This document shows positions 6,598 to 11,042 of a stretch of 11,042 nt of DNA, piece after piece; the stretch's first letter is position 1; the number at the start of each line of letters is the position of its first letter. The stretch is from Anaerolineales bacterium UBA3940. GTDB taxonomy: Bacteria; Chloroflexota; Anaerolineae; Aggregatilineales; UBA3940. The notes beneath the pieces are model-generated. The model saw only the letters and a program-made list of their open reading frames with translations, was not told the origin of the DNA and ran no database searches. The position numbers and the translations under genes are program-made. Where the stretch lies: positions 1-11,042 of the forward strand of contig DGDY01000203.1 in the NCBI GenBank assembly GCA_002385675.1. The letters are read 5' to 3'.

Positions 6598-6619
6598 CCC
6601 ACCACGCTTTACTTATACT
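6591..6619 (+). promoter_or_regulatory. Strong sigma70-type promoter of the ABC importer operon
   Basis: A consensus TTGACA (6591-6596) is followed after exactly 17 bp by TATACT (6614-6619). Transcription from about 6626 gives a leader of about 104 nt. A 7-bp hairpin TCGTGTC / GACACGA (6629-6635 with 6643-6649) lies at the very start of that leader and could stabilise the message. Confidence 0.8.
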
Positions 6620-6729
6620 TATTTCGATTCGTGTCACCCCCGGACACGATCACATGCCTCGGGTACGAACGGCGGCCCGCGCCATTCTGTACACAATTCT
6701 ATCATAGGGGAGCCACGAGGAGGAGACAG

Positions 6730-7671
6730 ATGCATAGAGGAAAGCTCCATCTATGGCTGCTGCTGATTCTGGCGATCACGCTGGTCGCCTGTGCAGCGCC
6801 AGGGAATAGCGCCGGTGAGGAGCCTGCGGGCGACGTAGCCGGTGAAGAGGTGGAGGAGCCCATTGTCGGTGAGGAGGACGAGGGCGACGGTGTCGCGATG
6901 CCCCCGGCCAGTGAGGACGTCCTGAACCCTGGCTGCCTGGGCAGCGCCGAAGAGGCCATTGTGGACCTGGACTGCCGCGAGATCACCATCGCGGTCGAGA
7001 ACGCTTACCCCCCGTTTAACTACATTGATGTTGAGAGCGGGCGACCGGGCGGCTGGGACTATGATGCGATCTACGAGATCTGCACCCGCCTGCACTGCGC
7101 GCCGGTCTTCCAGGAGGCTGCCTGGGAGGGCATGATCCAGGCGGTTGCCGACGGCCAGTTCGATATGGCGGCTGACGGCATCACCATCACTGAGGACCGC
7201 GCCCAGATCGTTGACTTCTCGGTTGGTTACATCAACATCGAGCAGCGTCTGCTCGTGCGCCGGGGTGAGGATCGCTTCGGCAGCATCGAGGAGTTTGCCG
7301 AAGACGACTCCCTGATCCTCGGTACCCAGACGGGGACGACCAACTACGAGACCGCCACCCGATACCTGTCGGAAGACCGCATCAACGCCTTTGAGCAGTT
7401 CCCCTTCGCCGTGCAGGCGCTCATCAACGGTGATGTGGACGCTGTGATCATCGATGAGGTGGCCGGGCAGGGTTACGTCGGCGAGAACGCGGATCAGGTC
7501 GAGCTTATCGGCCCGCCGATCGTCAGCGACCAGCTTGGTTTCATCTTCCCGAAGGGCAGCGACCTCGTTGACCCGGTGAACCAGGCCATCGAGTCGATGC
7601 GCGCGGATGGTACGCTGGAAGAGCTTAACCTCAAGTACTTCGGTGCTGACGCCGAGGGACTTAGCTCCTGA
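6730..7671 (+). CDS. Amino acid ABC transporter substrate-binding lipoprotein
   Basis: This 313-aa protein belongs to the family 3 (polar amino acid) solute-binding proteins and captures its ligand outside the membrane for the permease and ATPase encoded next. ATG 6730 is preceded by GAGGAGGAGA. The signal peptide ends at lipobox LVAC, lipidated Cys21. An acidic linker rich in Glu, Asp and Gly (about 26-55) separates anchor and domain. Family blocks are [10 protein letters not shown] (91-100), [10 protein letters not shown] (108-117), [21 protein letters not shown] (145-165, with Arg157 expected to hold the ligand carboxylate), GTQTGTT (198-204) and DAVIIDE (237-243, Asp242 expected to hold the amino group). 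Cys69/Cys82 and Cys118/Cys123 could form disulfides. The exact amino acid transported cannot be told from sequence. Confidence 0.93.
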   Translation: MHRGKLHLWLLLILAITLVACAAPGNSAGEEPAGDVAGEEVEEPIVGEEDEGDGVAMPPASEDVLNPGCLGSAEEAIVDLDCREITIAVENAYPPFNYIDVESGRPGGWDYDAIYEICTRLHCAPVFQEAAWEGMIQAVADGQFDMAADGITITEDRAQIVDFSVGYINIEQRLLVRRGEDRFGSIEEFAEDDSLILGTQTGTTNYETATRYLSEDRINAFEQFPFAVQALINGDVDAVIIDEVAGQGYVGENADQVELIGPPIVSDQLGFIFPKGSDLVDPVNQAIESMRADGTLEELNLKYFGADAEGLSS

Positions 7672-7707
7672 CACGCGCGACCGCCGTGTTCTTACCTGGT
7701 TGAGTCG

Positions 7708-7746
7708 ATCGGTGTGCAGGACTCCAGGTCCTGCACACCGATTTGT
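7708..7746 (+). terminator. Intergenic terminator/attenuator inside the ABC operon
   Basis: A perfect 15-bp stem (7708-7722 with 7728-7742), loop TCCAG, is followed by TTTGT. It sits 36 nt after the binding-protein stop and before the permease ribosome-binding site. It would end most transcripts after the binding-protein gene, or protect that message 3' end, giving more binding protein than membrane parts. Confidence 0.8.
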
Positions 7747-7764
7747 AACATACGGGAGCAGCAG

Positions 7765-8664
7765 GTGTTCAAGAGCAGCGAAGTCGAGCGGCGGCGTGAG
7801 GAGGCGGCACTCGCGCTGGAGAGCACGACAGAGATCCCCTTACGCCGGGATGCTCTGGCGGATCGTCTGAACCGTTTTCCGTGGTGGTTTGTGGCGCTCG
7901 TGGTCATCATGATCACGGCGTACGTCATTATCTTTACCAACCCCAACTTTACCCAGGCCCTCAGCTTTATCATCGCCGGTCTGCGCTTTACTATCATCAC
8001 CGCACTCACATCTTATGGCATTGCCCTGTGTTTTGGCCTGCTGGCCGGTCTGGGGCGTATTTCGGGGAGCCCGTTTTTCAACAACCTGGCGACGCTGTAC
8101 GTGGAGATCGTCCGCGGCATCCCGATGCTGGTGCTGATCTTCTTTATCGCGTTCGTGGGAGTGCCGGCGGTGATGGGCGCCCTCAATGCCTTCGGCAACC
8201 TCCTGCTCGACCAGGGGATCAGGCTGGGTGCTCCGCTGGCCCGCCTCAACAACCAGAGCGTCTCGATGAGCGTCCGCGCGATCATCGCGCTGGCAGTGGC
8301 CTACGGTGCGTTTCTCGCGGAGGTCTTTCGCGCCGGTATCCAGTCCATCGGGCGCGGGCAGATGGAGGCGGCGCGCTCGCTCGGCATGAGCTACGCGCAG
8401 GCGATGCGGTACGTGATCCTGCCACAGGCCATCCGCAACGTGCTGCCCGCCCTCGGCAACGAGTTCGTGGCGATGGTGAAGGACACCTCGCTCGTCTCGG
8501 TGCTGGCCGTGCGCGACATTACACAGATTGCGCGGCTGTACGCCGGGCGGACCTTCCGCTTCCCAGAGGCGTACATGACGCTCGCCGTGCTGTACCTCAC
8601 ACTGACGGTTGTGCTGTCCCTGTTTGTGCGGCTGCTTGAAAGACGGATGAGGACCGATGGCTGA
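7765..8664 (+). CDS. Amino acid ABC transporter permease
   Basis: This 299-aa membrane protein is the transmembrane subunit of the polar amino acid importer, probably a homodimer because only one permease is encoded. GTG 7765 is chosen because GGGAG (7754-7758) lies 6 nt upstream; longer in-frame starts would fall inside the terminator stem. A charged N-terminal extension of about 36 residues precedes the first membrane helix (about 40-58). Other helices are near 63-96, 110-137, 170-190 and 270-290. The cytoplasmic EAA loop that contacts the ATPase is clear: [20 protein letters not shown] (201-220), followed by the family block [14 protein letters not shown] (230-243). Residues about 133-168 form a longer loop between helices than in minimal relatives. 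The gene overlaps the ATPase gene by 8 bp, implying translational coupling. Confidence 0.92.
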   Translation: MFKSSEVERRREEAALALESTTEIPLRRDALADRLNRFPWWFVALVVIMITAYVIIFTNPNFTQALSFIIAGLRFTIITALTSYGIALCFGLLAGLGRISGSPFFNNLATLYVEIVRGIPMLVLIFFIAFVGVPAVMGALNAFGNLLLDQGIRLGAPLARLNNQSVSMSVRAIIALAVAYGAFLAEVFRAGIQSIGRGQMEAARSLGMSYAQAMRYVILPQAIRNVLPALGNEFVAMVKDTSLVSVLAVRDITQIARLYAGRTFRFPEAYMTLAVLYLTLTVVLSLFVRLLERRMRTDG

Positions 8665-9406
8665 ACGCGATGACTACATCATTGTTGTGAAGGACGTGCA
8701 CAAGTACTTTCACAACGTGCAGGCGCTGAAGGGCGTCAGCCTGTCCATCAAACCCGGCAAGGTGGTTGTGATCATCGGGCCGAGCGGATCGGGCAAGTCC
8801 ACGCTGCTGCGCTGCATCAACCACCTCGAAGTGCCGACGAGCGGCGAGATCTGGGTGGCGGGCCAGCGGCTCACGACGAACCAGAAGCAGTTGAACCGCA
8901 TCCGCACTGATATCGGCATGGTGTTCCAGCTTTTCAACCTGTTCCCGCATCTGACCGTGCTGGAGAACGTGACGCTGGCGCAGAAGGTGGTGCGCGGGCG
9001 TTCGGACGCTGAGGCGCGGGAAATTGCGATGGAGCAGCTTCGGCGGGTGGGCATCCCGGAGAAGGCGAACAGCTACCCCGGCCAGCTTTCCGGCGGGCAG
9101 CAGCAGCGTGTCGCGATTGCGCGGGCGCTGGCGATGAACCCCAAGATCATGCTGTTTGACGAGCCGACCAGCGCGCTCGACCCGGAGATGATCAAAGAGG
9201 TGCTGGATGTAATGCTCGACCTCGCGCGGGAGGGCATGACGATGGTCTGCGTGACGCACGAGATGGGCTTTGCACGGGCCGCCGCCGACGAGGTGATCTT
9301 CATGGACGATGGCCTCATCGTTGAGCACTCCACGCCGCAAGACCTGTTCAACAACCCGCAGCACGAGCGCACCAAGCTGTTCCTCTCGCAGATCTTGCAG
9401 CACTAG
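8657..9406 (+). CDS. Amino acid ABC transporter ATP-binding protein (GlnQ type)
   Basis: This 249-aa ATPase energises the importer encoded just upstream. All nucleotide-binding motifs are intact: Walker [10 protein letters not shown] (41-49), Q-loop Gln91 in [10 protein letters not shown], signature LSGGQQQR (144-151), Walker B IMLFDEP (165-171) with the catalytic Glu, D-loop SALD (172-175), and switch His201 in VTHEMGF. The [16 protein letters not shown] stretch is characteristic of the polar amino acid (GlnQ/HisP) class. The length is normal for the class, with no C-terminal regulatory domain. ATG 8657 lies inside the end of the permease gene with TGAGGA four bases upstream. A hairpin (9445-9469) without a clear T-run follows 38 nt after the stop and may mark the end of the operon. 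Confidence 0.95.
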   Translation: MAERDDYIIVVKDVHKYFHNVQALKGVSLSIKPGKVVVIIGPSGSGKSTLLRCINHLEVPTSGEIWVAGQRLTTNQKQLNRIRTDIGMVFQLFNLFPHLTVLENVTLAQKVVRGRSDAEAREIAMEQLRRVGIPEKANSYPGQLSGGQQQRVAIARALAMNPKIMLFDEPTSALDPEMIKEVLDVMLDLAREGMTMVCVTHEMGFARAAADEVIFMDDGLIVEHSTPQDLFNNPQHERTKLFLSQILQH

Positions 9407-9444
9407 GTGCGTCGCAGCACGCCGCGAATAGAGGAGATTGGAGA

Positions 9445-9469
9445 GAGCCGCGAATGAACTTCGCGGCTC
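9445..9469 (+). repeat. Perfect 10-bp hairpin, copy B of the intergenic hairpin family
   Basis: GAGCCGCGAA (9445-9454) pairs perfectly with TTCGCGGCTC (9460-9469) around loop TGAAC. Its core CCGCGA-x-TGAAC-x-TCGCGGCT matches copy A (4097-4117) except that the loop-closing pair is A:T instead of C:G. GCCGCGAAT also occurs as a direct repeat at 9421-9429. It could terminate the ABC operon but has no T-run. A 10-bp palindrome ATTCATGAAT follows at 9473-9482. Confidence 0.75.
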
Positions 9470-9513
9470 CTGATTCATGAATAGCCCTACATCACCAGAT
9501 TAACAAAATTCCC

Positions 9514-9555
9514 GGGGGCCGACAGCCGCGATGTTTAATCGCGGAGGAGGCCCCC
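9514..9555 (+). repeat. Two-stem structured repeat, copy C
   Basis: The outer stem GGGGGCC (9514-9520) pairs with GGCCCCC (9549-9555). An internal loop has GACAG on one side and AGGA on the other. The inner 7-bp stem CCGCGAT / ATCGCGG (9526-9532 with 9538-9544) closes loop GTTTA. It is the near-identical partner of copy A on the opposite strand. With the stem bases it forms AGGAGG (9545-9550), a ribosome-binding-like sequence. A decayed TAGGGGTGGGG unit lies just downstream (9583-9593). Confidence 0.8.
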
Positions 9556-9657
9556 ATAACTGCATGGTCAGCCGAAGGCCGATAGGGGTGGGGTTTTGAA
9601 GCGAAACAGCGCCAGAGGGAGTGCTGAAATTTCCTACGCCAATTTTGCCATTTCCCC

Positions 9658-9688
9658 TTGACTCTCACGTTGCGTGATAGTTTATCAT
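9658..9688 (+). promoter_or_regulatory. MerR-type promoter and operator of the TipA-like gene
   Basis: TTGACT (9658-9663) and TATCAT (9683-9688) are separated by 19 bp, the over-long spacer typical of promoters activated by MerR regulators. The spacer holds the dyad TCACG-TTG-CGTGA (9665-9677), a natural autoregulatory site for the gene that follows. Transcription would start near 9695, almost on ATG 9696. A 17-bp alternative with TTTATC as -10 is also possible. Confidence 0.7.
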
Positions 9689-9695
9689 CGTGGGC

Positions 9696-10475
9696 ATGAA
9701 TGAGACCACGAACACCATGTATACCGTCAAGCAGTTGGCCGACCTGGCCGGCGTCAGCGTACGGACGCTGCACTACTACGACGAGATCGGGCTGCTGGAG
9801 CCATCGTATGTGGGCGAGAACGGCTATCGCTACTACGAGGATGCCGCGCTGTTCAGGCTCCAGCAGATCCTGCTCTACCGCGAGCTGGACCTGAGCCTCG
9901 CCGAGATCAGGGAGATTCTCGACGCGCCCGATTTCGATCTGGTCAGTGCGCTGCAGGGGCATCGTGCCGCGCTGGAGGCGCGCATCCACCGGCTGAAGGG
10001 TCTCATCCGAACCATCGACATGACCATCGCAAACGTAACGGGAGGCGTGGAAATGAGCAAGAAGAAACTGTTTACTGGTTTTACCGAGGAGGAAGAGAAG
10101 AGGTACGCGCAGGAGGCCCGTGAGCGGTGGGGCGCTGAGAACGTCGACCTCTCCTACCAGCGCTGGAAGAGCTACTCGCCGGAGCAGCGGAAGCAGATCC
10201 TCGCGGAGGGCGGGGCCAACTACCAGGCGCTTGCCGACCTGATCGGTGAGGACCCGGCCAGCGAGGAAGTTCAGCAGGTGATCGGGCGCTGGCACCAGCA
10301 CCTGCGCTACTTCTACGAGCCGACGATCGATCTGCTGCGCGGTCTTGGCAACCTGTACAACGATGATCCTGACTTCAACAGGACCATCTCGCAGTTCCAC
10401 CCGGACCTGCCCGCCTTCATGCGGGAGGCCATCAATATCTACTGCGACCGCCTGGAGGCGGAGCAGCAGAGCTAA
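9696..10475 (+). CDS. TipA-type MerR-family activator with TipAS ligand-binding domain
   Basis: This protein is 259 aa from ATG 9696; GTG 9690 and ATG 9717 (MYTVKQL) are alternatives, and none has a Shine-Dalgarno. ATG 9696 fits a leaderless message from the predicted promoter. Residues about 8-75 are the MerR winged helix: YTVKQLADLAGVSVRTLHYY, then the wing with GYRYY. A dimerisation coiled coil spans about 75-118. The TipAS domain (about 122-259) is recognised by FTEEEEKRYAQEARERWG and by WHQHLRYFYEPTIDLLRGLG with a C-terminal FMREAINIYC. TipAS domains bind thiopeptides, albicidin and similar drugs and activate efflux or self genes. The only Cys is Cys250 near the end, so covalent capture as in Streptomyces TipAL (Cys214) is not evident. 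A terminator follows at 10481. Confidence 0.92.
   Translation: MNETTNTMYTVKQLADLAGVSVRTLHYYDEIGLLEPSYVGENGYRYYEDAALFRLQQILLYRELDLSLAEIREILDAPDFDLVSALQGHRAALEARIHRLKGLIRTIDMTIANVTGGVEMSKKKLFTGFTEEEEKRYAQEARERWGAENVDLSYQRWKSYSPEQRKQILAEGGANYQALADLIGEDPASEEVQQVIGRWHQHLRYFYEPTIDLLRGLGNLYNDDPDFNRTISQFHPDLPAFMREAINIYCDRLEAEQQS
10040..10045 (+). promoter_or_regulatory. Internal ribosome binding site within the tipA-like gene
   Basis: GGGAGG lies 7 nt before the in-frame ATG 10053, far stronger than anything before the full-length start. It sits exactly at the junction between the MerR coiled coil and the TipAS domain. Confidence 0.65.
10053..10475 (+). CDS. Probable short TipAS product from an internal start
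   Basis: Initiation at ATG 10053 (Met120 of the full protein, numbered from ATG 9696) would give a free 140-aa ligand-binding domain beginning MSKKKLFTGF. In Streptomyces lividans tipA is known to yield both the full activator (253 aa) and a 144-aa TipAS from an in-frame internal start; the short form sequesters the drug. The match here in position, length and a well-placed GGGAGG is close. That the short form is really made in this organism is inference. Confidence 0.55.
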   Translation: MSKKKLFTGFTEEEEKRYAQEARERWGAENVDLSYQRWKSYSPEQRKQILAEGGANYQALADLIGEDPASEEVQQVIGRWHQHLRYFYEPTIDLLRGLGNLYNDDPDFNRTISQFHPDLPAFMREAINIYCDRLEAEQQS

Positions 10476-10480
10476 GGCAC

Positions 10481-10515
10481 AGGGCGCACCGATCCTCTGG
10501 TGCGCCCTTCTTGTT
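10481..10515 (+). terminator. Intrinsic terminator after the tipA-like gene
   Basis: AGGGCGCACC (10481-10490) pairs perfectly with GGTGCGCCCT (10499-10508) around an 8-nt loop and is followed by TTCTTGTT. It begins 5 nt after the stop codon. Confidence 0.85.
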
Positions 10516-10565
10516 CGCAAAATCTGCTCCAATCGTGCGACCCTTCACAGCCGCCTGCATCTAAC

Positions 10566-10583
10566 GTCATGTGAACGCATGAC
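10566..10583. promoter_or_regulatory. Inverted repeat upstream of the OsmC-family gene
   Basis: GTCATG (10566-10571) and CATGAC (10578-10583) form a perfect 6-bp inverted repeat with a 6-nt spacer, 31 nt before the OsmC start. It may be an operator or just a chance dyad; no clear promoter could be placed beside it. Confidence 0.35.
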
Positions 10584-10614
10584 AGACATTCCCTAAGCGA
10601 GGTTTAAACACGGC

Positions 10615-11001
10615 ATGGAAATAGAAATCACCTTCCCCGGCGGGCTTGAGGTTGACGCGAACCTGGGCGGCATGATCATCCCCACGAACCAGGATGGCAC
10701 GGCCCCCACGCCGTTTGCGCTGTTCCTGGCGTCGATTGGCACATGCGCGGGCATCTACGTGCTGAACTTCTGCAAGCAGCGCGGCCTGCCCACCGAGAAC
10801 ATCCGCATCGTCCAGCGGATGCAGACCAACCCCTTCACTCGCATGGTCGAGAAGGTAGAGCTGGATATTCAGGTTCCGCCGACCTTCCCTGAGAAGTACA
10901 AGGCGGCAGTGATCCGCGCGGCGGACCAGTGCGCGGTCAAGAAGCACCTGGAAAACCCGCCGGTGTTCGACGTGCATACGTCGGTGGTTGAGGTGGTGTA
11001 G
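10615..11001 (+). CDS. OsmC family thiol protein
   Basis: This 128-aa cytoplasmic protein belongs to the OsmC/Ohr superfamily, dimeric peroxidases that reduce organic hydroperoxides with a Cys pair; some members have other or unknown substrates. The first conserved Cys is Cys44 in LASIGTCAGIYVLNFC (38-53), and the second is Cys106 in RAADQCAVKKHLENPP (101-116). Both are at the expected places at the start of the two central helices, so the redox pair is intact; Cys53 is an additional Cys. The GAGG at 10599-10602 is 12 nt before ATG 10615, a weak and distant ribosome-binding site. The gene stands alone behind the terminator of the tipA-like gene. An Ohr-like versus a generic OsmC role cannot be decided from sequence alone. 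Confidence 0.9.
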   Translation: MEIEITFPGGLEVDANLGGMIIPTNQDGTAPTPFALFLASIGTCAGIYVLNFCKQRGLPTENIRIVQRMQTNPFTRMVEKVELDIQVPPTFPEKYKAAVIRAADQCAVKKHLENPPVFDVHTSVVEVV

Positions 11002-11027
11002 CGCGGTAGATTCTCTCGAAACGCACA

Positions 11028-11042
11028 TGTAGGGGCGGGTCT
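11028..11042. repeat. Left half of a GTAGGGGCGGGT palindromic repeat, cut by the window end
   Basis: TGTAGGGGCGGGTCT matches the arm of the palindrome at 4018-4046. The complementary arm, if present, lies beyond the window. Confidence 0.4.

Noticed and set aside
6751..7674. A 307-codon minus-strand frame over the solute-binding protein gene
   Set aside because: Shadow of a clear lipoprotein gene with its own promoter and ribosome-binding site.
7714..7764. A GTG at 7714 as permease start
   Set aside because: It lies inside the 15-bp terminator stem and has no ribosome-binding site; GTG 7765 has GGGAG at 6 nt.
9445..9469. Treating hairpin B as a plain intrinsic terminator
   Set aside because: The stem is perfect, but neither strand has a T-run after it and its core matches the repeat family, so it was listed as a repeat.
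4087..9555. CRISPR array
   Set aside because: The repeat copies are few, kilobases apart or inverted, and there are no regular spacers or cas genes.
8597..10532. Long minus-strand open frames antisense to the ABC ATPase and tipA-like genes (about 293 and 346 codons)
   Set aside because: They mirror the codon structure of real genes on the plus strand, span intergenic repeats and terminators, and show no domain.

Overview
The window is a GC-rich bacterial chromosome segment that looks like ordinary core or near-core sequence: there is no transposase, integrase, phage, plasmid, CRISPR, rRNA or tRNA gene. Several signs point to Chloroflexota, probably Anaerolineae: a lipoprotein with a long Pro/Thr-rich linker after its lipobox Cys, an actinobacterial/archaeal-type myo-inositol-phosphate synthase, -10 boxes of the GGTATAAT kind, and palindromic intergenic repeats around GTAGGGGYGG. 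This placement is inference, not proof.

Layout. Positions 71-707 (+) hold a 72-aa protein made of two tandem copies of one ~31-residue unit, then a hotdog thioesterase with the active-site spacing of fluoroacetyl-CoA thioesterase FlK. Tail to tail with it, sharing a CTAG stop, is an exported purple-acid-phosphatase-like lipoprotein (704-2143, -). A small eight-ligand zinc-finger protein (2395-2646, +) and inositol-3-phosphate synthase (2811-3932, +) follow, closed by a strong terminator. After a 379-nt repeat-bearing gap comes a DegV-type fatty-acid-binding protein (4312-5181, +), whose promoter spacer is almost filled by a perfect TetR-style palindrome. It converges on an alpha-oxoamine synthase resembling serine palmitoyltransferase (5272-6474, -). 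Divergent from that gene is a polar amino acid ABC importer operon (6730-9406, +): binding lipoprotein, an intergenic terminator, then permease and ATPase overlapping by 8 bp. The window ends with a TipA-type MerR activator (9696-10475, +) carrying an internal ribosome start for its ligand-binding half, and an OsmC-family thiol protein (10615-11001, +).

How the genes may work together. Four of them touch acyl-CoA or lipid chemistry: thioesterase, DegV, alpha-oxoamine synthase and inositol-phosphate synthase. They are not one operon, so an inositol-(sphingo)lipid pathway is only a hypothesis. The ABC genes form one clear transcription unit.

The most unusual signal is non-coding. A small hairpin occurs three times in intergenic DNA (4097-4115, 9448-9466, 9526-9544) with three different Watson-Crick pairs at the same stem position (C:G, A:T, T:A). 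Two of the copies are embedded in a larger two-stem element with an AGGAGG in its internal loop. This is compensatory change visible inside one window, and suggests a dispersed structured repeat or RNA family.
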